Assembly (NCBI GenBank): GCA_020627535.1 | Contig: JAHDGU010000010.1 | Coordinates: 62,001-126,000 of the forward strand | Direction: 5' to 3' | Source of the DNA: Saprospiraceae bacterium | Lineage (GTDB): Bacteria; Bacteroidota; Bacteroidia; Chitinophagales; Saprospiraceae | Length of the DNA stretch: 64,000 bases | In this document: positions 56,191 through 64,000 of the stretch, in pieces | Layout of the letters: every line of letters starts with the position of its first letter | Numbering within the stretch: the first letter of the stretch is position 1 | The notes under the pieces: model-generated | Told to the model about the DNA's origin: nothing | Seen by the model: the letters and a program-made list of their open reading frames with translations, nothing else | The model's database searches: none | Position numbers and translations under genes: made by a program

Positions 56191-57207
56191 CTAAGCTACT
56201 AGTTCTTGCAGCTGACGCTTAATCTCAAAAACATCCTGATCCATCATACATTTAAAGTGTCCTTTGGGACATGAAGCATTGCCGATTTTGGTACAGGGAT
56301 TACATCCCAGATCTACGCGGCTATGATGGTGCTTGACGACTTCTGCGCCATAGTACGGATACATCCCTAGATCGCGGTGAGTAGATCCCCAGAGCATGAC
56401 GATTCTTTTGCGAAGAGCAGCAGATATGTGCATCATACCGGTATCACCTGTGACGACGACTTGTGCATCTTCGATAAGTGCGGCACTTTCATGTAGACTT
56501 AGCCTTCCGGCAAATGATACGACATGGGGAAAGCTATCCGCTAGTTGCTCACCAAGTTCTTTCTCCGCCGGCCCACCGACAAGCAGAAACTTCTCTTGGC
56601 TCACACCAAGTAATTCTTGACATTTCTCAAGAGGAAACCGCTTGGTGTAGTGAGCTGCTCCAAGAACCAGCGCCACATATTTCTGTGTAGGGGATGGATC
56701 GTACTCCTTTCTTTTTTGGCGAAAGCCATGACGGTCCTGATCACTGACAAAAAAATCATGACCCGCACCATCATTAACTACTCCTAAAGGCTCCAGACTA
56801 TCAAAGTATCTGTCGACGAGGTGTACAGGGGGCATGTGGTTGTTGCCAGTATTGACCCACCACCATTTTTTCCATCTGAGCTTATTGTAGGTGATGCGCT
56901 TCACGCCCAGGGCTCTCTGGATGCGCCAAGATCTCAGATTGCGATGCAGATCAACGATGAGGTCAAAGTCATACTGCTTTAGACTTTGATGCAGTGTTGA
57001 CTGATCGGCCATCACATGAAGCTTGTCTATATATATATTGTCTCTAAGCACATCAGCAAAGCGCTGCTTGACAGCAAAATGGAGCTCGATACCGAGCTGC
57101 AGTTTGAGGCATCTCACCACAGATGTACATACCACAATATCGCCTATGGAGGATAATCTGATGACCAATATGCGCTTCAAGTCTGACACGGAGTCAAAAT
57201 TCGGCAA
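56191..57207 (-). CDS. GT9-family glycosyltransferase (heptosyltransferase-like)
   Basis: 338 aa. The N-terminal half has LVIRLSSIGDIVVCTSVVRC and the C-terminal half LSLHESAALIEDAQVVVTGD-TGMMHISAALR, both typical of ADP-heptose:LPS heptosyltransferases (GT9). The motif near the end, GCNPCTKIGNASCPKGHFKC, is seen in Bacteroidota members. Adds a heptose or similar sugar to lipopolysaccharide core on the cytoplasmic side. No other LPS gene is adjacent. Confidence 0.9.
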   Translation of the reverse strand: MPNFDSVSDLKRILVIRLSSIGDIVVCTSVVRCLKLQLGIELHFAVKQRFADVLRDNIYIDKLHVMADQSTLHQSLKQYDFDLIVDLHRNLRSWRIQRALGVKRITYNKLRWKKWWWVNTGNNHMPPVHLVDRYFDSLEPLGVVNDGAGHDFFVSDQDRHGFRQKRKEYDPSPTQKYVALVLGAAHYTKRFPLEKCQELLGVSQEKFLLVGGPAEKELGEQLADSFPHVVSFAGRLSLHESAALIEDAQVVVTGDTGMMHISAALRKRIVMLWGSTHRDLGMYPYYGAEVVKHHHSRVDLGCNPCTKIGNASCPKGHFKCMMDQDVFEIKRQLQELVA

Positions 57208-57393
57208 TATTCCAACAAGTCATTTGGCGGAAGCCAGCAGATAAGCAGAAACATAAAGGCCTGACAATGTGAAGCTTACAAATATCCCATAGTAGAATAC
57301 GTGCTGCAAAATGAACTCTGAAACGCGATTTTGTGTACTTTTACCTGTGCAGAACCAACCGCTAGAAGCTGCTGCGGCAGTGAGCGCTATCAT

Positions 57394-58470
57394 ATGGCAG
57401 GAAGATATCAATCAATCCTAGAGACGATAGGCAATACACCACTCATCAGACTCGACTCTGTGAGTCTTGAGGTGGGTGCAGAAGTTTTCGCCAAGATCGA
57501 GTCATTCAATCCCGGGCTGAGTACCAAGGACCGGGCAGCATTATTCATGGTAGAGCGAGCCGAAGATGAAGGCCTTCTTAAACCTGGCGGTGTAGTCGTC
57601 GAGGCCAGTAGTGGAAATACTGGTATGAGCCTAGCCATGATCTGCGCTGTCAAGGGCTATCAATGCGTCATCGCCATCCCCAGCAAAAGCAGCAAGGAAA
57701 AAGTGGATCAGCTCAGAGCTCTAGGAGCTCGAGTCATTGTATGTCCGGCCAATGTCTCAAAAGACGATCCTCGCTCGTACTACGAAGTCGCTCGGAGAAT
57801 CGCAGGAAATACTGACAATGCAGTGCATCTCAATCAGTACCAGAATCAATCCAATCCCTTTGCCCACTACGCGACAACTGGAAAGGAAATCTATGAGCAA
57901 ACCGAGGGCAAGTTAACCCACTTTGTAGCAACTGCAGGTACTGGTGGAACGCTATCTGGTACCGCACGATATCTGAAAGAAAAAAACCAGAATATACGCA
58001 CCATCGGTGTAGATGCGGAGGGTAGCATCCTCAAAAGCTATCACGAGACTGGCGAGATTGATCGAGACGAGCTGAAGCCTTATCTCCTAGAAGGCGTAGG
58101 CAAAAGCTACATTCCTGGCAGTATGCACATGGAGTATGTAGACCACTTCGTACAAGCAGGAGATCGGGCGAGCGCTAGGAGGGCCAAGCGACTAGCTCGT
58201 AGGGAAGCCATATTTGCTGGATACTCGAGCGGAGCCGCGATTGAAGGTGTCTATCAGATCGCCGACCAACTCAAGAAATCTGATGTCGTCGTCACCTTGC
58301 TACCAGATCACGGAAGCAAATACATGAGCAAAATCTACAATCAAGATTGGCTCAGAGAAAATCGACTGGCAGGGAAAAAATACAAACCTTATTATCAAAC
58401 ACTATTACCGACTACGATTGATCGAGTCAAACTGAGAAGATTGAAGAAATGGATTTATTTGAGAAGTTAA
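57394..58470 (+). CDS. Cysteine synthase/cystathionine beta-synthase family enzyme
   Basis: 358 aa from MAGRYQSILETIGNTPLIRL at 57394; an earlier in-frame start (57331) lies in a Cys-rich unconserved part. PLP binding: Lys in NPGLSTKDRAALFMVE, SSGNTGMSLAM and the phosphate loop TAGTGGTLSGTARYL. The C-terminal YSSGAAIEGVYQI matches the fold-type II beta-family. Probably makes Cys or cystathionine from O-acetylserine or serine. The end overlaps the next gene by 22 bases, so the two are coupled; a link between serine/cysteine metabolism and the next enzyme is possible. Confidence 0.9.
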   Translation: MAGRYQSILETIGNTPLIRLDSVSLEVGAEVFAKIESFNPGLSTKDRAALFMVERAEDEGLLKPGGVVVEASSGNTGMSLAMICAVKGYQCVIAIPSKSSKEKVDQLRALGARVIVCPANVSKDDPRSYYEVARRIAGNTDNAVHLNQYQNQSNPFAHYATTGKEIYEQTEGKLTHFVATAGTGGTLSGTARYLKEKNQNIRTIGVDAEGSILKSYHETGEIDRDELKPYLLEGVGKSYIPGSMHMEYVDHFVQAGDRASARRAKRLARREAIFAGYSSGAAIEGVYQIADQLKKSDVVVTLLPDHGSKYMSKIYNQDWLRENRLAGKKYKPYYQTLLPTTIDRVKLRRLKKWIYLRS

Positions 58471-59687
58471 AAAAACCACAGACTCTCTCTGCCTACCAGA
58501 GTTTTGCTGAAGGATATTATATCTACCCTCACCTAGAGGGCGATCTCGGACCTCGCATGACCTTCAAAGGGAAGGAGGTGGTCTGCTGGAGTATCAACAA
58601 CTATCTCGGCATGGCGAATATGCCAGAGATTCGGAAGGCGGATACAGAAGCTACGGAGAGATGGGGAATGGCCTATCCTATGGGTGCGAGAGTCATGTCT
58701 GGAGATACTAAGCTCCACCGACAACTAGAAGCAGAGCTTGCAGAATTTAGCCAAAAAGAGGCTTCCCTCCTTGTCAACTTTGGCTACCAAGGGATCGTCT
58801 CAGCGATAGACTCTCTGGTCGGTAGACGCGATGTCGTCGTCTATGATTCTGAGAGTCATGCCTGTATCATCGACGGTATCCGCTTGCTTTTCGGGAAGAC
58901 GTTTACTTTCCAGCACAATGACATGGATAGCCTCGAAAAAAATCTTGTCCGCGCGGAAATTGAGGCTGAGAAAAGCGGCGGAGGAATCATGGTCATCTCC
59001 GAGGGCGTGTTTGGCATGAGAGGTGATCAAGGGAAGCTCAAAGAAATCGTTGAACTCAAGAAGAAATTTGATTTCAGACTATTCGTTGATGACGCACACG
59101 GATTTGGCGTACTCGGTGAGCATGGTCGAGGTGCAGGTGAAGAGCAAGGTATTCAAGATGACATCGATGTTTATTTCTCAACCTTCGCCAAGTCGATGGC
59201 TAGTGTAGGGGCATTCTTCTCTGCTGACAAATACATCATTGATCACATGAGATACAATATGAGATCTCAAGTATTTGCCAAGTCACTTCCTATGCCAATT
59301 GTGGAAGGGGCGCTCAAGCGTCTAGACATGCTGCGGACTAGACCGGAGATGAAAGAAAAGCTTTGGAAGAATGTGCGTATGCTCCAGTCCGGTCTCAAAG
59401 AAAGAGGTCTAGAAATCGGGGAGACTAATACTTGTGTGACACCTGTCTATATGCAAGGCTCTCTTGAAGAAGCGACACACCTAACAAAAGATCTGCGGGA
59501 AAATCACGGTATTTTCTGTTCGCTAGTGGTGTACCCAGTAGTGCCAAAGGGTATGATCATCCTGAGACTTATCCCGACCTCAGCACATACCGAAGAGGAT
59601 ATCAGATTGACCTTGGATGCATTTGAGGCTGTCGCCAAAAAGCTTCAGGAAAAAGCCTATCCTACAGCAGAATGGGCATTTGTCTAG
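58449..59687 (+). CDS. spt: Alpha-oxoamine synthase, probable serine palmitoyltransferase
   Basis: 412 aa. The PLP Lys is in YFSTFAKSMASVGAFFS; the Asp/His of VDDAHGFGVLGEHG and the start EVVCWSINNYLGMAN are typical of the family (KBL, BioF, HemA, SPT). MDLFEKLKKPQTLSAYQ and the length match the Bacteroidota enzymes assigned to serine + acyl-CoA condensation, the first step of sphingolipid synthesis. The exact substrate (serine vs glycine) cannot be fixed from sequence. The gene overlaps the upstream cysteine-synthase-like gene by 22 bases. The convergent epimerase-type gene may be the ketone reductase. Confidence 0.8.
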   Translation: MDLFEKLKKPQTLSAYQSFAEGYYIYPHLEGDLGPRMTFKGKEVVCWSINNYLGMANMPEIRKADTEATERWGMAYPMGARVMSGDTKLHRQLEAELAEFSQKEASLLVNFGYQGIVSAIDSLVGRRDVVVYDSESHACIIDGIRLLFGKTFTFQHNDMDSLEKNLVRAEIEAEKSGGGIMVISEGVFGMRGDQGKLKEIVELKKKFDFRLFVDDAHGFGVLGEHGRGAGEEQGIQDDIDVYFSTFAKSMASVGAFFSADKYIIDHMRYNMRSQVFAKSLPMPIVEGALKRLDMLRTRPEMKEKLWKNVRMLQSGLKERGLEIGETNTCVTPVYMQGSLEEATHLTKDLRENHGIFCSLVVYPVVPKGMIILRLIPTSAHTEEDIRLTLDAFEAVAKKLQEKAYPTAEWAFV

Positions 59688-59722
59688 TTGACAACCCAGA
59701 ATAAGAGACACAATAATAGAGG

Positions 59723-59756
59723 AAAGAGAAGTCAGGTTTGGCTTCTCTTTTTTTTT
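59723..59756 (+). terminator. Terminator after the alpha-oxoamine synthase gene
   Basis: A 10-bp stem (59725-59734 with 59739-59748, one T-G pair) with loop GGTT, extended by AA-TT, then T8. 36 bases after the stop at 59687. Confidence 0.85.
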
Positions 59757-59760
59757 GCAC

Positions 59761-60765
59761 TTACAGTTCAAATTTCTTGTACCACTCTGCATATTCATTG
59801 ATCCCTTTTTCGAGATCGTATACTGGGATATAATTGAGATCTTTTTGAGCTGCTGATATATCCGTTTCCCAGCCTGGAGCTGTCAGTTCTTTCATCTTGT
59901 AGGGAGAAAGATGAAAGCTCTTTGACCTGATCAATGCGACGGCCCACATGCTGTAAGAAATACCCATCAATATCGGTCTCGGAATACGGAGCTTGATTGC
60001 TTTTGCATCCATGGCAGTTTTGATATAGCCAGAAAACTGAGCTGGGCTATAGACATTGCCATCTGTCAGATTATAGACCACTTGCTTGTGAGGCATCAGT
60101 GCCGCATCGATCGCCACCCGCGCAAGATCCAGGACATAAATAAAGGTCAATCGCTGACGGTCAGAGGCAATCCTTACATCAATACCCTTGGATATACTCC
60201 AAAGGATCTTGCCAAAGTTTTTGTCGCGAGGCCCAAAAACTCCTGTAGGTCTGAGTATCACATATGGCAAGTTGGGCATGGCCTTCAATCTTCTTTCTGC
60301 CTCTGCTTTGCTTTTGCCATATGGTGTCAGGGGGCGATAGGGCGACTTTTCATCCAGCGGTGGATCGTCGTATGACTGCAAGGGTCCAATGGCGCCCATA
60401 CTACTCATAAAAACGAATTTTTTGAAAGAAGGCTGAGTTTCCACAGTACACTTAGCGAGCCATTCTGTATACTCGACATTTCCTTGATGAAATTCCTCGA
60501 TCTTTTTGGGGCGCGTGACTCCTGCATTTTGGATCACATAGTCAAATCCTCCAGTTTTTTGGGCGAAAGCCTTGAGATCGTCCAAGAGCTTTTCCTTCTT
60601 AGAAAAGTCAAGCTCAAAAAATTTCAATCCTTCATGCTGGAGGTACTTTTTGCTGCTCGTAGCGCGTACCCCTGCATATACTTCGAGTCCTCTGCTGACC
60701 GCATGGTCCACCAGATGACTTCCCACAAAACCGCTAGCGCCGGTGATCAATATTCGTCCCTTCAT
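59761..60765 (-). CDS. Extended-SDR NAD(P)-dependent epimerase/reductase
   Basis: 334 aa from MKGRILITGASGFVGSHLVD at 60765; an earlier Met (60774) adds three residues. The NAD-binding GASGFVGSH and the catalytic YGKSKAEAERRL (YxxxK) with SSMGAIGP are typical of extended SDRs. Bacterial CerR, a 3-ketosphinganine reductase, belongs to this type, and the convergent neighbour is a serine-palmitoyltransferase-like gene. A sphingolipid role is therefore plausible but unproven; sugar epimerase or 3-beta-HSD-like activity remains possible. Confidence 0.8.
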   Translation of the reverse strand: MKGRILITGASGFVGSHLVDHAVSRGLEVYAGVRATSSKKYLQHEGLKFFELDFSKKEKLLDDLKAFAQKTGGFDYVIQNAGVTRPKKIEEFHQGNVEYTEWLAKCTVETQPSFKKFVFMSSMGAIGPLQSYDDPPLDEKSPYRPLTPYGKSKAEAERRLKAMPNLPYVILRPTGVFGPRDKNFGKILWSISKGIDVRIASDRQRLTFIYVLDLARVAIDAALMPHKQVVYNLTDGNVYSPAQFSGYIKTAMDAKAIKLRIPRPILMGISYSMWAVALIRSKSFHLSPYKMKELTAPGWETDISAAQKDLNYIPVYDLEKGINEYAEWYKKFEL

Positions 60766-60811
60766 CGCAATCAAAAGTACGACCTTTGGTCAAGGCCAAA
60801 TGCCCAAGTAC

Positions 60812-62854
60812 ATGAGTACAACGACAGTTGAAATCAGCTTCCGCGAAGCCATCTCACAAGGAATTCCAGAGCAGTTACCTCAGCCTTGTCCTCGTGATGA
60901 GTCAGTAAGTCATGCGCCCAAAAGAAATCTCCAAGGTGTATTTGATAAGGAGGATGAAAAACTAGCGCTCCAAAATGCTTTGAGATATTTTCCTCAAGAA
61001 TGGCACAATATATTGGCTAGAGAGTTTCTACAGGAACTAAGATCCTATGGACGCATATACATGTATCGGTTTCGACCTAGGTATGCCATGCACGCTAGAC
61101 CCATCGACGAATATCCAGCACAGTGCGCCGCTGCTGCCAGTATCATGCTGATGATACAAAACAACTTGGATCCTGTGGTAGCAAAGCATCCACATGAGCT
61201 GATTACATACGGAGGCAATGGAGCAGTGTTTCAAAACTGGGCACAATACCTGCTGTGCATGAAATATCTGAGTCAGATGACCGAGTACCAGACCCTCGTG
61301 ATGTACTCTGGTCATCCTCTCGGATTGTTTCCTTCTCACCCCAAAGCTCCGAGAGTTGTCGTCACCAATGGTATGATGATCCCCAATCACTCCAGCAAGC
61401 GTGACTGGAATTACTACAACGCGCTCGGTGTGACACAGTATGGTCAGATGACTGCTGGATCATACATGTACATAGGACCTCAAGGCATCGTGCATGGTAC
61501 CACCATCACATTGCTCAATGCTGGCCGCATGCTGGACTCAACCAAGGAAGATCTCAGAGGTAAACTATTCGTCACATCTGGACTCGGAGGCATGTCAGGC
61601 GCACAAGCCCTAGCTGGAGTCATCACTGGTGCAGTGACCATCATTGGCGAAATTGATCCTGATGCTGTGGACCAGCGCGTCACAGATGGATACATCGTGA
61701 GGGCCAATGTATATACGGATGCAGAAACTTTGATCTCCAGAGCACAAGATGCGATGAGCAAAGAGGAAGCCATCACACTCATTTATCAAGGGAATATTGT
61801 AGCTCTCTGGGAGGCTCTTGCCGAAAGAAATATTGAAGTCCACCTCGGATCGGATCAGACTAGCTTGCACAATATCGATGATCTAGGCTACTGCCCTATT
61901 GGTTATAGTTTTGAAGAGGCGGCAAGCTTGCTCTCGACTGATAAAGAAAAATTCCTCTCCGAGGTCCGAGCCACTCTAAGAAGGCATGTCAATGCGATTA
62001 ATACATTGAGCGCGAGGGGTATGTACTTCTGGGATTATGGCAATGCATTTCTCAAGGAGGCAGGGGAAGCAGAAGCAGATATCTGGAAGGTTCGCGGCAA
62101 GGAGTTTAAATATCCCAGCTATGTCGAGGATATCATGGGTCCACTCTGCTTTGACTATGGATTTGGTCCCTATCGATGGGTATGCTGCTCAGGCACCGAA
62201 AAAGATCTATATGAGACTGACAAAATCGCAGAGGAGGTTCTGCTCGGCTTGTATGAGATCGCTGACGAAGAGATCAAGCCGCAGCTCAGAGATAATATCA
62301 AGTGGATTCAAAACGCCAGGATAGATATTCCGATCGTAGGGTCAAAAAGCAGGATACTCTATGCCGATGCCGTCGGGCGTGTAGAAATCGCTCTGGCCAT
62401 GAATGCGGCAATTAGATCTGGGCGCATCAGTGCTCCCATTGTCTTGGGACGAGATCATCACGATGTCTCTGGCACTGATAGCCCCTACAGAGAGACTGCC
62501 AACATCTATGATGGTTCGCGCTATACCGCGGATATGGCAGTACACAATGTCATCGGTGATAGCTTCAGAGGGGCGACGTGGGTAAGCCTACACAATGGCG
62601 GCGGTGTCGGCTGGGGCGAAGTCATTAATGGCGGTTTTGGAATGTGTATCGACGGAACTGAGCAAGCAGATCAAAATATCAAAATGATGTTGTCATGGGA
62701 TGTGAACAATGGGATCGCACGACGCAGCTGGGCCAGAAATCCACATGCTGTGACGACTGCAAAGCACGCAATGTCTCTGGATCCTCATCTGACAATCACA
62801 ATCCCAGAGATGACAGATGAAAGCTTTCTTGACAATCTGCTTGATCAAAAATGA
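60812..62854 (+). CDS. hutU: Urocanate hydratase
   Basis: 680 aa from MSTTTVEISFREAISQGIPE at 60812; an alternative ATG is at 60800, and the upstream frame to 60743 overlaps the epimerase. Signatures: GGNGAVFQNWAQYLLCMKYL, MTAGSYMYIGPQGIVHGTT, the NAD loop TSGLGGMSGAQ and FGPYRWVCCSGTEKDLY with the catalytic Cys region. Converts urocanate to imidazolone-propionate in histidine breakdown. No hutH, hutI or hutG is adjacent. The stop overlaps the next gene (ATGA). Confidence 0.95.
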   Translation: MSTTTVEISFREAISQGIPEQLPQPCPRDESVSHAPKRNLQGVFDKEDEKLALQNALRYFPQEWHNILAREFLQELRSYGRIYMYRFRPRYAMHARPIDEYPAQCAAAASIMLMIQNNLDPVVAKHPHELITYGGNGAVFQNWAQYLLCMKYLSQMTEYQTLVMYSGHPLGLFPSHPKAPRVVVTNGMMIPNHSSKRDWNYYNALGVTQYGQMTAGSYMYIGPQGIVHGTTITLLNAGRMLDSTKEDLRGKLFVTSGLGGMSGAQALAGVITGAVTIIGEIDPDAVDQRVTDGYIVRANVYTDAETLISRAQDAMSKEEAITLIYQGNIVALWEALAERNIEVHLGSDQTSLHNIDDLGYCPIGYSFEEAASLLSTDKEKFLSEVRATLRRHVNAINTLSARGMYFWDYGNAFLKEAGEAEADIWKVRGKEFKYPSYVEDIMGPLCFDYGFGPYRWVCCSGTEKDLYETDKIAEEVLLGLYEIADEEIKPQLRDNIKWIQNARIDIPIVGSKSRILYADAVGRVEIALAMNAAIRSGRISAPIVLGRDHHDVSGTDSPYRETANIYDGSRYTADMAVHNVIGDSFRGATWVSLHNGGGVGWGEVINGGFGMCIDGTEQADQNIKMMLSWDVNNGIARRSWARNPHAVTTAKHAMSLDPHLTITIPEMTDESFLDNLLDQK

Positions 62855-63237
62855 GCTTGAGAGAAACTCGGCTCAAGCAACTCTTCAGGGCTCTCACAGG
62901 ATTTGGCCTGGGTGCGGTGTGCCTGGGTGTCATTGCATTGATCCTAAAGGTCTTTCCCACGCACTATCGCGTATTTGCCTACAGTCTTGCATTTCTGCAG
63001 TTGGGGACATTTGCGTACTTGCGTATTCATCGACAGCTAATAGTGGACGGAAATAAGCTTGACGCTATCCTCAAGTGGAAGACTTCTGGTGGTGCGCTTT
63101 TTCTGACCGGAGTGGCCATCATGATCGCGGCCTTGTGCATCAACTTACATGCACTACTACAATTGGGTGCCGCTATGGCTCTCCAAGGGATGATCAGCTA
63201 CTGCCACGTCTTCCTGACAGAGTATCAAATGCACTGA
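62851..63237 (+). CDS. Small membrane protein of unknown function (128 aa)
   Basis: MSLRETRLKQLFRALTGFGL has a basic N-terminus. Four hydrophobic stretches are visible: GLGAVCLGVIALILKVF, VFAYSLAFLQLGTFAYL, GGALFLTGVAIMIAALCI and ALLQLGAAMALQGMISYC. No family recognised. The ATGA overlap with the hutU stop implies translational coupling, so it may serve the same pathway, but nothing in its sequence shows this. Confidence 0.65.
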   Translation: MSLRETRLKQLFRALTGFGLGAVCLGVIALILKVFPTHYRVFAYSLAFLQLGTFAYLRIHRQLIVDGNKLDAILKWKTSGGALFLTGVAIMIAALCINLHALLQLGAAMALQGMISYCHVFLTEYQMH

Positions 63238-63310
63238 GCTTGAGAAGAGATGTCTATATTCGAGACCTCGTACATCTTTGAGAGTCCAATAGGTGTATAC
63301 AGTCAATAAT

Positions 63311-64000
63311 ATGATGAGAGTAATCAGCATCTTGATCTTGTTTATTGCTTTATTGGGTAATGCAGTCTATGCCAGCTCTGAGCCGACATCAAGACCAGAT
63401 GAAAGACCAACAGCCCTGATCATGGGTGACTGGCAGACAGTCGCACAGGCTACTCAGCAGATCATTGAATGTGACACTTGCTTCCGAATCACCCAAGAAG
63501 CTGGTGGGCAGATCGGATGCGTCTGGGATCATACGGCGCGAGATCTCAACGATGGCATCGATCTCAGTTACACCATGAACTTTGGCGACATCAACAACAA
63601 TGGTGCTGATGGCATGACAATGGTCTTCTCAACAATCCCAGATCAGTGCGGTCAGTCTGGAGCCGGATTGGGAGCAGTCGGACTGGATAATGCAATCGTG
63701 TTTGAATTTGACACTTGGTCTAATGGTGCTGCCGAGGATGATCCCGGCTTGTGTCAAGATCACGTGGGCATGTGGATCAATGATGATATCAGTGATATGG
63801 AGTTTGGTCCAGAGTGTATTGGCAGCTTCCCATTTGATAATCTAGAAGATGGAGACTTCCATGAAATCGAGTTCACTTGGGATCCGGTCAGCATGGATTT
63901 TAGTCTGAGCATAGATGGCGATGTGGAGTTGACTGGCAATTTTGATTTTGAAGGATATCTCGGAAATACAGAGTTTTTTTTAGGTTTCACAGGTAGTACT
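63311..64000 (+). CDS. Secreted L-type-lectin-like protein, 3' end outside window
   Basis: Open frame of 230 codons from ATG at 63311 (MMRVISILILFIALLGNAVY, signal peptide ending near YAS) to the right edge with no stop, so it is partial. The domain has the legume/L-type-lectin pattern: FRITQEAGGQIGCVWDHTAR, LSYTMNFGDINNNGADGMTM, VFSTIPDQCG, VFEFDTWSNG and FTWDPVSMDFSLSIDGD. Such domains usually begin larger Bacteroidota surface proteins that end with a T9SS tail; the continuation should be checked. Confidence 0.8.
   Translation, partial: MMRVISILILFIALLGNAVYASSEPTSRPDERPTALIMGDWQTVAQATQQIIECDTCFRITQEAGGQIGCVWDHTARDLNDGIDLSYTMNFGDINNNGADGMTMVFSTIPDQCGQSGAGLGAVGLDNAIVFEFDTWSNGAAEDDPGLCQDHVGMWINDDISDMEFGPECIGSFPFDNLEDGDFHEIEFTWDPVSMDFSLSIDGDVELTGNFDFEGYLGNTEFFLGFTGST

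Noticed and set aside
1-64000. CRISPR arrays, tRNA or rRNA genes
   Set aside because: I saw no regularly spaced direct repeats of CRISPR type and no T-loop/anticodon arrangement or rRNA segment on either strand; a covariance-model scan would be needed to exclude small RNAs fully.

Overview
The window is a chromosomal segment of a Bacteroidota bacterium, probably of the class Saprospiria (inference, no marker phylogeny possible here). The evidence is: gliding/type IX secretion (T9SS) C-terminal sorting domains on several surface proteins; choice-of-anchor L and B, SprB-like, DUF2911, DUF1028 and TPR-LuxR families; TAnnTTTG-type promoter boxes; weak Shine-Dalgarno use; and a str-S10-spc-alpha ribosomal cluster without tuf or adk.

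Layout. 1-6134: C-terminal part of a giant T9SS-exported adhesin with 13 Ig/PKD-like repeats. 6160-9226: two small lipoproteins, then an AT-richer accessory patch in which two copies of a ~185 bp repeat each lead into a different orphan protein tail whose end overlaps a small gene. This looks like a decayed polymorphic-toxin/immunity cassette array. 9309-29158: mixed housekeeping and surface genes. These are a serine hydrolase, a bile-acid-type transporter, a Dna2-like nuclease-helicase, a choice-of-anchor B protein, DUF2911 and DUF1028 proteins, an amino-acid permease, a retropepsin-PDZ protease, L21 and an unusual L27-HhH fusion, an M43 metalloprotease, a TPR-LuxR regulator, an AraC regulator and a SnoaL-like lipoprotein. 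29238-30249: msrB and msrA.

30380-48457 is one unidirectional run of 33 genes on the minus strand, read from rpsL to rplQ: 29 ribosomal-protein genes plus fusA, secY, map, infA and rpoA minus overlaps in category (translation, protein export and RNA polymerase functions together). It includes the short rpmD (L30) and rpmJ (L36) genes. It is flanked by a promoter box upstream of rpsL and a terminator after rplQ.

48602-63237 carries a GNAT acetyltransferase, a DUF6695-like protein, a polyprenyl synthase, an exported amidohydrolase, an AT-hook histone-like protein whose C-terminal extension lies in the +1 frame, a zinc-ribbon protein, a prohibitin, a GT9 glycosyltransferase, a cysteine-synthase-like enzyme overlapping an alpha-oxoamine synthase (probably serine palmitoyltransferase), a convergent epimerase/reductase, and urocanate hydratase with a coupled small membrane protein. 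The right edge holds the start of a secreted L-type-lectin-like protein that runs out of the window.

Most genes are ordinary for the phylum. The points most worth checking are the toxin-tail/immunity-like array, the +1 frame extension of the AT-hook protein, the L27-HhH fusion, the nuclease-helicase without Fe-S cysteines, and the metalloprotease carrying both a lipobox and a T9SS-type tail.
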